64,000 bases of DNA from Bathynomus jamesi (lineage: Eukaryota; Arthropoda; Malacostraca; Isopoda; Cirolanidae), in contig JAJOZX010012261.1 of the NCBI GenBank assembly GCA_023014485.1, forward strand, positions 1 to 64,000, written 5' to 3'. The translations under genes and the position numbers were made by a program. This document shows, one piece after another, positions 35,401 through 49,200 of the stretch. The notes under the pieces were generated by a model. The model was not told where the DNA came from. It searched no databases and worked only from the letters and a program-made list of their open reading frames with translations. Position 1 is the stretch's first letter; every line of letters starts with the position of its first letter.

Positions 35401-38400
35401 TTTAACTCCAATACTAAATATTGCATCAATGATGTGGACCCCCTAGATGACCACATAAATCTTTGAAATTTGGCCATATGTGCTATTTCAGGCATTGGAA
35501 CAGAGTAATCATAGGGACAGATTGAAATAAAACATTTTGAAAAATCATGGGAAATTTGATGCACCCTAATATATATATATATATATATATATAAATATAT
35601 ATATATATATTATATATATATATATATAAATATATATATATGAAAATTATTTCACGAAAGTAACACGTGAAAAATATTTATGATGAAAAAAACCACGAAG
35701 GAAAGGAAACACAAAACGGTGCTCAAGCGTTCATCATATATATATATATATATACACACACACAGTGGACCCCTGACTTGAGTACGCATCGATTTGAGTA
35801 CGCTCGTCCATAGGCTCCTATTGACTTGACTTGAGTAGAAAACTCGATTTGAGTACGCCAGCCGGCGATGCCGAACGCGTTTCAGTTTGTCTAGAGCGTT
35901 CATTGCGGGAACATTCGGGGTCTAATGTTTTGAATAGTACAGGTGTTCTTAGGGATTTCTGTTAGAATTTCGTACATTTTGTTTTCTGACTTTGTACTTA
36001 GTGTTTATTTATGTTAGTTTCTGTTGATTACAGCATAAAATAGTGAAAATATAGCATAAATTTGGTGATTCGTACATGCAGTGACTTTGATACTGTATTT
36101 TATATTGTGGCATAGTGACATAGTGTAGCTACTGTTATAGTGATGGCTTCTAAACATACATCTACATCAAAAGACTCACAAAAGAAGAAACGCCTTTTTA
36201 CAATAGAGATGAAATTGGAGATTATTAGAAAAAGTGAAGAGGGCAAAAGTCTCAAAGACTTAGCTGAGGAATATGACATTCCTAAGACCAGTATTTCGAG
36301 CATTTTGCGTCGTAAAGATTCTGTGAAGGGTACGAGGGCTGTTAAGGGCTCTACCAGGCTTTATAAGGGCAGGGAGGCTATTATAGAAATGGAAAGGCTA
36401 CTGCTTATTTGGATTCAGGAGAAGGAGAGGAAAGGGGAATCAACTACTCAATCATTCATTTGCGACAAGGCCACCAACATTTTTAATGAGATTAAAGGGA
36501 CAGTGGATACATCTAGGCCAATTTCTATAGAAAAAGTAGGGGTGGGGTGAAATTTTTGGGTTTTGGAATGAATGAATTAATTCCCATAGGTTATTAAGTT
36601 CGATTTGAGTACATTTCGAATTGAGTACGCCATGCTGGAATGGATTACGTACTCAAATCGGGGGTCCACTGTATATAAAATATGAAAATCTATTCCAAAA
36701 ACTCATCAACATCTTCATTAGCATACTTAGAACTCTAATTTAGCCAAAAATGAACATTCTAGCTCAATTAATAACAGAGATACTATTGCGAGAATATTGC
36801 TGAACTTTGGAGTGATTTCTGGCTAATTTTAATTTTGGCGCTTAGGTACCTTAAGATGCAGAACCCCTCATATATACAGGAATACCCTGCATAGTACGGA
36901 TTCAATCAGTGTGGAATTCACTATAGTACGGATTACAATTTAACACCAAACCCCAGTTCAGTACTGGTCCTGATTCACTCCAGTACAGTTTTTCAGTTTT
37001 GTAAACAAATATTTTTTTTCCAAGCACGCACGCTAAATGTAAATATCATGAACTTACTGTACCTCAGCCATGAGCATCGCCTTCATGATGCACACTGATT
37101 TAGTTTCACCTAGACTGCGGTACTGTACACATGTGTTATTCTGTGCTATCCCACTATCCAATTTTTAGTCCATATAAATACAGACTGTACAGTATAAGAG
37201 GAAGAGAGCTGGGGTTAGAAGATTTAGATTTCGCAAATGTTAGAGAGTTGCTTGAATCGCATTCAGAAAAGCTTAGCAATAACGACCTCATCAATTTAGA
37301 AGAACAGTGTGTGCTCAAAGAAGAAGAAGAGGACAAAAGCGAAGAAAATGAAGATCAGAAATCATCAAAGGAGTTCTCCATAGATGAATTTGAAAAAATG
37401 TTTTGGGTGTGTGAAGATCTTAAAGAAAAAATTATGGATGGAGATCCTTACATCGAGTGCAGCATGAAAGTATGAAGGGACTTAGAAAATGCAATTCGCT
37501 GTTACAGAGAATTGTATTACTTACTTTTGTTGAGTTTGAACGACGGTCCAGGATCGACCTGCGGTCGACCCCTGTATGTTGATAAGAAGAAAAATAAAAG
37601 TGCTCAAACATCACTGTTGAAGTATTTTTCAAAACATTTTTGCAATGTACTTTATTACGTACATATTTAAATGAAATTTAAAAAAACTAAAGTATTAATT
37701 ATTAACCTTTGCAGTTGTTTCACAATTAAAACTAGCTTAAATTAATGCAAAAGTCTGACTTTTATAATGTTATTGATGTCTGAGAACGAATTACTTTATT
37801 GTGTATTGATTGCATTGCCCGTTTAGTATGGATTCACATAGTACGGTACTTTCCGTGCACGTATTAACTGTACTATGCGGTGTATTCCTATATATATATA
37901 TATATGACTTTCCACATTCATCTGATATACTGAACTTCATAATGTTTACAGATGATACAACTGTCTCTTTCTTGCAAAGATGTTAATTCAGCTAAGAATA
38001 TATTTAATTCAGAATTCATCAGTGTAATGAAATGGTTGACCACCAATAAACTCCTCCTAAATACCAGTAAAACAAAATTCATGATTTTTACTAATAAAAG
38101 AAATGTATATCTTGGTGAACTTAATGTTAATGAAATTGCTATAAAGGAGTGTACTGTAACAAAATTTCTTGGTGTAATGCTAGATAAGAATTTGCAGTGG
38201 TGATGATGTAAATTATATCGCGAAAAAGATTTCAAGGAGCATTGCTATAATGTTTAAACTTAGAAATGTTGTCCCTAAACAAGTTTTATTGACTCTTTAT
38301 CATACTCTTGTTCTTCCTTGTATAACATACTGCACCCTTGTTTGGGGAAACTCTGCTAACAATGCATTAAATGGTATCTTTGTCATCCAAAATGGAGCAA

Positions 38401-40148
38401 TAAGGTTATTATCTGATGCTGATTTCCTTGATCACTCTTGTGCATTATTTAAAGAGCTAAACCTACTAAAGTTCAATGATATAACCAAACTGGCACATTT
38501 TATTTTTATTTACAAGTGTAAGAACAAAATCATTAATTTGCAATGGGTAAATAGATATTTTGTAACTCATCAAGAAATCCACTTGTATCAGACCAGAAAT
38601 AGATCAAAGCTTGTTATACCTCAATTTAGAGTGTCTTCATCTCAAAAACTACCTATTTTCATTGGATTGAAACTATGGAATGACTTGCATGCCGATATAA
38701 AAAATATTGTGAATGTAAATGTGTTTAAAACCAAGTTGAAATCCTGATTAATAAATAATGGCATACTAACAAAAATCTAGGATTAATGTCCATTACTATT
38801 GTTTACTAATTATTAATTTCTCTTGTGTAATCTAGTATTAAAAACACATTTCTTGGAATTCTTCACTTATCTCTTGTGTATAATATTGGTTTCTTTGTAC
38901 CTATGGTATTGGTATAGTGCTTTCAATGGTGACCTTGCATTTGTCATGTCAATAGTGATAATTTAAGATTAATACATGTTTTAACTATTAATAATACTTA
39001 TTTACTTATTTATTATTAATTAATAACAACTAGTTGTTTATTTTTAAAAAGAGCCCAGTAAAGCCTAAAGCTTAAGGGCCAAATTAAATAAAATAAATAG
39101 TCAAGCTTCACAATTCTTCATGTCATTGTAAATTGAAATGAATGTATTTATTTTATTATTAATAAAGGTTATTCAATTCAAACTTCTAAGAGGTTAGGTG
39201 TGCTGTACTGCCTCCAATAGTTTCTTTAGCCCCACTCAGTTGCTGTCTCTGTACAGGGGTCTTGTTCACTAGTGATGGGACTGATGACCAATTTTGGCCG
39301 ATGTCAATGACTAAAAATTTAGCTGATGCCGATGATCTAGCTGATGAATAAAAAATTAAATAAAAATTAATGCAGTTTAAAAAAGGAATATAAAAATAAC
39401 TTTTGAAATCCAATTTTATTATACAAATAAACAAAATTAAAGACCTTTTAAAGTATAAAAAATAAAAAGGAAACTTTTTAAAGATAAATAACTCAATACC
39501 CAGTAAACATGATAAATGGCCTGAGTGCTGCAAAATGTGTTGTGTTCTTTAAGCGCGGTGGAAACTCCAATAAAATGCTGATTATGGAGCATAGACTACT
39601 CAGTTAATTGTCAATTAATGTAAAATATATGTAAAAAATTTCCTCTAGATATACGAGCATTACACAAGCTACAAATAGCTTTTGATTCATCTTCTGGATC
39701 AATTGTAAAATATTTCCATACAGTCCTAGAAACTTGTGCTGGTTTTGCCATACTGCATATTACAGTTTTGCCATAGTGTATTACATTCAAAATCATTTAA
39801 TACTTGACTTAAAAGTTATATACTGTATAATCATATAACAATTCTGACTTTGGCTATATATAAAGTAAATAGGCTATTTGCCTATTTCAAATAATTTCCC
39901 TGAAAAGTAAATATTAAAATTTATTTTAAAAACATTAAAATATAAAAACTACAAAACTATATATATATATATGAAAAATTATTTCACGAAAGTGACACGT
40001 GAAAAGTATTTATGATGAATAAAACCACGAAGGAAAAAAGAAACACAAACGGGTGCTCAAGCGCTTTCGTCTAATGTTCCTGAGGATGTCATTAGACGAA
40101 AGCGCTTGAGCACCCGTTTGTGTTTCTTTTTTCCTTCGTGGTTTTATT

Positions 40149-40188
<40 letters not shown>

Positions 40189-43100
40189 TATATATAGAGT
40201 GGTTTTAGATCCTAGGCTAGCTTTAGCATGTTGTTAGCCCACTTATAAAATTAGAAATGGAGATGCAAATGCATGCAATGCATGATCATTGGAAAAATTT
40301 TGCCAATGCCAATGACCAAAAGTGGCTGATTTTCATCAACACTGATGCCAATGAATTATCCCATCACTATTGTTCACCCCTGTATAGAGTATATTTCTCA
40401 TGTGTTGGGTGGCTCAATCCACACAGCCATACTTGACTGGGTAGAATCAAAGGCTTTTCATCTCATCAATTCCTTGCCTCTTACTGATTGTCTTCAATCT
40501 CTCACTCCTCGCCACAGTGTTGCCTCACTCTCTTCACTGTTGTTATTATAACGGACATTGCTCTTCTGAACTCTAACTGCATGCCTCCTCCTTTAAGCAG
40601 AGCACGCAGCACCAGACTTTCTACACTTTCTCATTCCTTTTCTGTCCAATATCTAACCCGAGGGTTAATTGGTATTTTCAATCTTTCATCTATTCAACCA
40701 GTCAACTCTGGAACAATCTTCCTCAATCCATTTTCCCTCCTGTCTATGACCTTTTATCTTTCAAACACAGTCTCTAGGCATCTCAAAAACCCCAGACCTT
40801 GATTTTTGCTCTTTTTCTATGAGGGTGGGGGAGTGGGGGTGCTTTTGTGGGCAGTTGCCCTTGGGGCCCCTCCTTCCTGCATAAAAAAAAAAAGTTGCAA
40901 AAATGTTTCTTTTTAGAAGAATGACTCTTCAGGATTAAAAAGTGGACAATTCTTTCAAAGTATAATTTTATTCAATTACATTGAGAAAAATCCTTTGATA
41001 ATTTGATAGTATGTAGTGTGTATGTGGCAGGACAATGAAATGAGTTAAGTATTTCAGAAGAGCTCTTGTATCCTCACACCTTGTTCCAAAGTATATTTTC
41101 AACACCTGAAAAATGTGCCATATTTGGACTAGGTTTTTTATTAATGAAATTACATACTGTACCTCTTAATAAGTTCCATAAGTATCCTTTCATGAGAAAA
41201 ATTGCGTAAGATGATAGTGCAAGATCCATAGGTTGCGCGTAATTCCCAATAGACTCGGCCCCTGCCACTGGACAGACCTACCTGAATCTAGTTGCCAACC
41301 ATTGCCCAAGGATACAATCAATACAGTTGTGTATTGCGTATGATATTGTAGCCCATGTAATGGAGTAATTATGACTAGACTCACCCTCTCTTCTCTCGAT
41401 CATAACCAGTTATAACTGAACTGATACTGATCATTATCTTATTTTTGGTCTTTTGGTTACTACATTAAATAATTTTTTACTTTCAGGTAAATGATTTGAC
41501 AAGTCACATTGTATTGAACTGTGTTGATTTAAACATTGGAGATGTTTCAGTCACTAAAAATAAGCAAACATACAAGCCTTCAAAAATTACCTTAAATTCA
41601 TCCAAAGAAACCCTTGATCTAGCTTTTGATGGTCCTCTGCAGCCAGGTGATGCCTTCTTGAAGATCAACTATGAAGGGACTCTTAATGATAAGCTGAAGG
41701 GATTTTATAGAAGCAAATACACTGTGTAAGTCAGTATAGAAATCATATTCAGCAAGTTATAAAAAACAGTAGAAAAGGAAGATGAATGATCAATATGTGG
41801 AGAACAAGAGTTAGTCTGAAAAGAAGTAGAATGACTGGTAATATGAAGGATAATGACAATGTTAGGGCAACATGAACAAATACACAAGAACTTTCAAGAA
41901 TATTTTGCTGAGCTGGTACACGACGTAGATAACAGAAAGCAAATTTTAATGTACTTGGCTTTGGTGGTGTATGTAGAAGGTAGCTAGCTATATCAGGGAG
42001 TGGAAGATATTAAAGAAACTTGAATGAACACCACTAAATGTATATCCCAACCTTATCATGAAAGGTAACACAGTGGTGATTCCTATGTATTCTTGTAATT
42101 GTATCATTGTAATTGATATGAGTATCCTGTCCCCAAGTTTCAAACATTGTACCCACCCATGAAGAATGAGTATTAGGTTGTGCGTGTATGTATGTGTTAT
42201 TTTCAGTTAATGTAGGATTATAACTATTCTTTTATTTAACTTCGTGTATTAAAGTATTGACTCTTATTGCATTGTAGGGGAACTGAAGTTCATTATGCAG
42301 CAGTGACTCAATTTGAAGCTACTGATGCCAGACGATGTTTTCCTTGCTGGGACGAACCTGCAATCAAGGCTACATTTGATGTGATACTGAATGTGCCTGG
42401 TGACAAAGTTGCCCTCTCAAATATGGTGATTAAAATTCATACAACACTGGTATTAGTGTAGGTCCCAAAAATATTTAAAGCACTTGTGAATTTAGCCTAA
42501 TTTGGTTAAATAAAAGATCACTATACCATCTTATGATTTGGCCAACCCATTTCTTATGATGGTGTAGCTAGGGTTGGAGTAACAAATTTTGTATGTTACT
42601 GTTAGAGACTAAGGCCGGTTATTGAAAGATAATTATTATTACAAATTATAAAGTTAGCTTTATAATTTCACAAATAGCCTTCACCTCAAGACTTTCAGTT
42701 CATCAATTTCAATTGATCTCAGTTTGAGACAGGAGGAGGAATTTAAATACTGTGAAGTATTGAGAAAATCCCATATAGACACTATTTTTCAAAGAAGCTG
42801 AAATATTGTTAAAAACTTTTGTTCTTGCTCCTCCATTTTTATATCACACACTAGTTCCATGAATGTATGTTTCTTAAGATATTTTTGTTGAGAAAAATAT
42901 ATTAAAATTCTTTTTCATTGATTTAGAAATTTTAAGCTTTTTTCTAGTACTTCAACTAATATGGGTGTGAACTTCATTTTAGAATGAAATTTCGAGAGTG
43001 GCCCACCCAACTGACACTACTCTACAAACAGTGAAGTTTGCGAGGACTCCTCTCATGCCCACTTACTTATTGGCTGCTGTTGTTGGTGAATATGATTACG

Positions 43101-46100
43101 TTGAGGAAATTTTACCCGATGGAGTTGTAGTAAGCTTGGAAAATGCCAATTTTGTGCTTTTGCCGACCATCACAGGCAAAACTTTTAGATTTTACAACAT
43201 ATGACCCGTGTCTCGTATCTGTAAACTTTATAGTAGGAATATTTTGCCCTTCAGCTACAGTATATAGCAGTGATTAATTATGATCTTTGCTGTGTGTATC
43301 AATATACAGTCCTGTTCACTTAAATATTTTGCCATTTTTTAGTAACTCCTTCACGCCCAGTGACGCGACATTTACGTTATAAGAGCTGCTGCTGGTCGTT
43401 AAGGGGTTAAGAATGGCTCGCTTTCCACTTGTGAATATCAATTTGTAAAGAGTAAATGTTCTTCCTTACATTCTCCAGTTTTTGTGAGCCGACTGAAGCT
43501 CGAGACCAATTATGTTAGGTTTTACGTTTTCGTTGTTGTAAATTTTATTAAATACCTGAGTTACTATTCTAGTTTTTGAATTTTCGGAGAGATAATGCAG
43601 TGCATATTTGAGGCACTCCGGACCACAACCTGCCAAGTGCCAGTGGGGCCAGAATTGAGTTATTTATATCAACCACTATACTTCCCCACCCTTCCTCTAT
43701 TCCGTGGGTGAGTCAGGGAGCAGATTGTGGACCTGTACCTATGGTTAAAATCAATCATATTTAGTTATTGGTTCAAAAGTTGTGGCATTTTGCAAAGTGA
43801 CAAACTTTAACTGCATTTTTCTCGTTTTTAATTTTGGTGTGTGGCAGCTTGTGGTCCGGAGCGCCTCATATATATGATGCAAACCCACAAGGAAAAAGAA
43901 AAATGATTCCAAGACCTTTCATGTGTTTAGAAGTACATCTCATCAGGGAATGAAGGGAGAAGGCGAGATGACAAAAATATATACATATGTACAGCGGGAC
44001 AGAAAAATAAAAAGATTAGCACATGGTTAACAAGAGTTAATTAGAGGCAAAAGGTATTTTAACAGGATATTGTCAATTTTATACATTCCCACACTGTCAT
44101 TGAAATTATTTTTAAAATGGATAAATGCACATTCTAGAATATTCTTTTCAATTATATCTTTTTTAAACCAGCGCTCGTTAAAAGCATATAATTGAAAGGA
44201 ATATTCTACGAGGACCACTCAATATATTTTGACCCACCTTTTTTTTTTCTTTCCAAGTTTCCTTGTAAGTTCCAGAAATTTTGTACACAGGTAGTTACAT
44301 ACCTTTTTTACAAGTCTTTATTTTTCCAAATAGTCTCCATCCTTTTCTACGGCTTTCCTTCACCTCGAAACAACGGCCTTTATTCCTTGCTAGTAAAAGT
44401 CTGCTGGGTTCCGCTCGAGCCACCTCTTAACCTCCTGAACAACCTCATCGTCACTCTGTAACTTTCTTCCACGAATAGCATCCTTCATTGGCCCAAACAA
44501 ATGGAAGTCTGAAAGTGCCAGATCTGGGCTGTATGGAGGGTGGGGTAACACAGTCAAGCACATTTTTGTGATGGCCTCTCTTGTTTGGAAACTGTTGTGT
44601 GGTCTTGCGTTATCGTGCAAAAGAAGGACGTCTTCCAGTTTTCTCACCGGTTGAACTCGCTTTATACGTCTCTGGAGTGTCTGTAGGGTAGCAATTATGC
44701 CTCTTGAGTTGATTGTTTGTTTTCTTCATAATGTCCACCAGAATCATCCCTTTCATGTCCCAGAAGATGGTGGCCATAACCTTTCCTGCAGAGGGAGCCA
44801 TTTTGAACTTTTTCTTGCGTGGGGAGTCTGCGTGATGCCATTCCATGGATTGGCCTTTTGTTTCAGGTTCAAAGTGGTGCATCCAAGTCTCATCCCGTCA
44901 CAATTCGTGAAAGGAAGTCATCCCCTTCTGTCTCCTATCGAACCAATGACTCAGAAGCAATTTCTTTTCTTTGAGCTTTGTGATCTTCAGTCAGTTGCGA
45001 GGAACAAACCGTGAACACACTTTTGAGTATCTCAGTTGCTGAATTATCGTATTCACACTTCCTTCACTAATTCGTAGCTCGAGTGATAGCTCCTTGTATG
45101 TGACGCACCGATTTGATCGAATGACGCTGTTAGCACGTTGCACAGTGTGAGATGTCCCAGCCGATGCCGGGTGACCGCTGCGTGGCTCATCATCGAGACT
45201 GGCTCTCCCTCTCTCCGATGATCTCACACGTTTAGACCAGCGTCCAACTGTGCTTCGATCAACAGCAGCATCTCTGTAAACGTTTTGTCGACGTTTGTGA
45301 ATATTTCCAACTGTTTCCTTCTCTACGGTTAAGAACTCGATAACAGCTCTCTGTTTACGACGCACATCACTGTCGGACGCCATTTTCGAAACTGCGTTAT
45401 TAACCATCGGTTTTATACAAGGGTGTTTAAAAGCGGTTTTTATACAAGGAGGAGAGGTTCAAACTGGAAAAATCCGGTTATGTGAAGCGCAGAAAGTTCA
45501 AACTTAGGCCCAAAAGACATTTCAGCCCCATGGCCTATTATTTAGCTAAGAAAAAAGGGTGGGGCAAAATATATTGAGTGCCCCTAGTAGGATGTGCATT
45601 TATCCATTTTTAAAATAATTTCAATAACAGTGCGGGAATGTATAAAATTGACTTTTAAAAAAAGTAAGGGGACTAGAGCTCCCAAACTTCATAGATGCTT
45701 ACCTTAGCATGTTGTTCGTCTTAATTGAGAAGTTGCTCGATGTGTCCCCCTTCCTGTTCAACGCAGGCCTCCAAACGTGGACGCCACTGATCAATACACA
45801 TGTTTACATATGATTGAGACACCTTCTCCCAGCCGAGCAGAATTCTTTCGTGTAGTTCATCTATGTCCTTTATATTGGTACCAGGGATGTAAACTTTGGA
45901 CTTTAGGGCTTCCCAAACACCATAATCTAGTGGTGAAAGATCATGGCTACTAGCCAGCCCACATACTGGGTTCGATAAAATCCGGTGTTTCATTCTCAAA
46001 AAATGTGGCAGTTTGGTGTGCTCTGTGAGCAGGGGCACCATCTTGTTAGAAAGTATATCTTTCACTCTATGTAACTGATATTCGACGAATTAGTGGTGAA

Positions 46101-46225
46101 AGATATACTTTCCAACAAGATGGAGCCCCTGCTCACAGAGCACGCCAAGCTGTCACATTCCTTGAGAGGTGTAGCTCTGAATACACGAAAGGCCTTGGAA
46201 TCGTTTTTCTTTTTCCTTGTGAGTT

Positions 46226-46283
<58 letters not shown>

Positions 46284-49200
46284 ATATATATATATAATAT
46301 ATATATATATATATAATATATATATATATAATGGAGATTACTGGATTTCAAAATTGAAAACTATTTGTGTTTTGCATTGGAAAATGAATGAGTTGTAAAA
46401 GGAGTGTATAAGAGTGTTTGCGAAGGTAGAAGGAGGAGAGGAAGGCCGAGAAGAATGGATGTGGTGAATGATTGCGTAAGGAAGCATGGACTTGATCTGG
46501 GTGATACATGAGAAGTGGTTGCAAGTAGGTTTGAATGGAGGAGGTTTGTTAGAAGTATGCAAGTTCGAGACTGTCTCTTTTATTATTAATAAGACCTGAA
46601 ACTGCCACAAGTGCGAAATTTTGCCATGTGGGGTCCACTGGCCCGCTAAGACACCCGTGTGAATGGGTGTGTATGCTTTAGTTCCTACCTTTTCAGCTCT
46701 TCATTACCTTCTGTATTTTACATCGGAATGATTCTGCTTTTTCACCTAAATTCGTTATAAAATGAGATTTTGAAAGATTGTATGCATGCAAACTTTTTCT
46801 CAGATTTTGGGACTTAGAATTTTTTTATTTTAGTGTGGTCGTCAAGGGTAAAGTATATGAATTTTAAAACACAGATATGTTATCTAAAAACTCGTTTCGC
46901 CTCCTCCATGGAGTGGGCACGATGCTTGGACACGGAATCGAAAACACAAATGATTTGCTGTGGGTTATGGGTTTTACTTAGGAATATTAATACACTGGAT
47001 AAATATTCAAAACGAAAATGGTTAATTTTTTCTTTATTTAAATGCCATTTATGATTCCAATTCTCAAGAAGTTTTCCTTAAACGAATAACATTCTTCTTT
47101 TCTGACTCCTCTGTACACTTACACAGTTTGTTTCAATTTAATGTTAAAAATTCTTTAGCGGTTTAGTTTCTCCTCATAACTGCGTGTAATTCATTTTTAC
47201 TTTTTGCATTTTGTCACAGAGCTAATGGAATACTTTCTTTTAGATTAGAGTCTACACGCCAGTTGGGAAGAAGGACCAGGGATTATTTGCCTTAGAAGTT
47301 GCTTCCAAAGTCTTGCCTTATTATAAAGAATATTTCGAAATTGATTATCCACTCCCAAAAATGGATTTAATTGCGATTTCCGACTTCAGTGTTGGTAGGA
47401 CTTCTTTTTAATTTGACTAGTTTTAATTTGTCTAGTTTTCATTTTAGAATTATCATATTGTAGTTGGTCACTACTACACTTTCTGTACTGGTTTAAACTA
47501 GGCAATCCTTTTATGTGATCATTATGTTATTTGAATGACAACACTACCAGTGGTGATGGTTTTCATTGAATGATTTGTAAGAGCTGTTTTTAGTTGGTAA
47601 TAAATCTGCTTTTTGAAAAGGACAGTACCATTAAACCTAGATCTTGTAGCTTCCTAAGTCTTATGGTTTAGTAGACTGGCGAGACATTAGGCCTCACTTG
47701 TTAGTGAATATTAAAATAATTATTTCTTAATGCATTTAATTTATTTGGATCCGCCATGTCATCATAAATGAATTCTTGAAGGTGCCATGGAGAACTGGGG
47801 ATTAATAACGTACAGAGAATCTTCTCTTCTTGTTGACTCTCACAACACCAGTGCAAGTCATAAACAAAACATTGCATTAATAGTTGGACATGAAATTGCT
47901 CATCAGTGGTTTGGAAATCTTGTTACGATGGTGAGAAAAGGACCCTTATTTTCCATTGTAACGCTGAAATGTAGCTTGATTACTGTTTAGTGTACACCAT
48001 TTTTATAGTCCCTTGAACCCTTTTCATCAAGTAAATTAATGGCCATAACTGTATATGATGTTATTTTTTTCGTATTTTATTAACTGAGAATTGCTTTTTA
48101 TAACTGCAATTTATCTTTTGCGTGAAATCAGGAATGGTGGACGCATCTTTGGTTGAACGAAGGTTACGCTACTTTCGGGGAATTTTTATGCATCAATCAT
48201 TTGTTTCCCGAGTACTATATTTGGACTCAGTTTGTGACCAATACTTACACGTGCGCGCTAGAGTTGGATGCACTCAGGAACTCTCATCCAATTGAAGTGC
48301 CAGTTGGGCATCCATCTGAAGTGGATGAAATCTTTGACAACATTTCCTACTGCAAAGGAGCATCCGTCATACGGATGATTCACAATTATATTGGAGATGA
48401 AGTGAGTTAATTTAGGACTTCGTGATTGTATTAATCTTGGGTCTGAGATATATATTTTTCATTAAGTTTCTTCCGATGTTAAAAGTTATCGAGTGAAGCC
48501 GTTTTATAGATGTTGCCTGACTGTTATTCTTTGATCAAAGGACTTTCGGAAGGGCATGAACATTTACCTCAACCGACACCGATTTGGAAACACTTCAACC
48601 AAGGACCTTTGGGTCGCACTGAGTGAGGTTTCTGGAAAACCAGTCGCAGATATTATGTCCAATTGGACAGAGAAAACTGGTTTCCCAATGATTTCTGTCA
48701 CGTCACAACAAGATGGGAACAACCGAATTCTCACTCTGACTCAACAGAGGTTCTTGGCTGATGGCTCTGTTGGTAGGTGTTATTTTTTTTAATTTAATTT
48801 ACCTCACCTAATATATAGTGGAAGTACTCCCCAAGTCGTATCTTAAAAGGCATCAGTGCTTATAATTGGACTTGTTGCTGATTGTAGTTCGGCCTTACGC
48901 TTGCTGTTTGGGAAAATAAAAATCTCATGTCGCATCATGAGCAATGTTCCCTCTAATTTTTTTTAGTCCGTGTGCGCAAGAGATTTTCGTTGTGCATACA
49001 TTTAGATTCATGGTGAAAAATTGTGCAAACTTTTCTGAGCGCTATTATCTTCAAAATTAAATATATATAAATATTAAATAAATATTATTTCCATAAGGTG
49101 ATAGCGTGATCATTACGGTACTATTAAATGAATATTAAAAAACTGTTTACAATATTATATATTCTTAAAAAAGAAAACATTTTATCCATTCTAAAAATAT

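Larger units (their letters stand above)
39270..40369. mobile_element. hAT element with 8-bp TSD, non-autonomous
   Basis: Ends TAGTGATGGGA and TCCCATCACTA (right end reads ATCCCATCACTA). The flanks are TTGTTCAC at 39262-39269 and 40370-40377. Removing the element and one duplicate rejoins LINE A as [13 protein letters not shown]. Subterminal motifs GATGCCGATG and GCCAATGACC recur at both ends. Contains the Penelope-like palindrome at 39969-40155. Confidence 0.9.

Noticed and set aside
46133..46351. Ile/Tyr repeat open frames
   Set aside because: Translation of (TA)n microsatellite.
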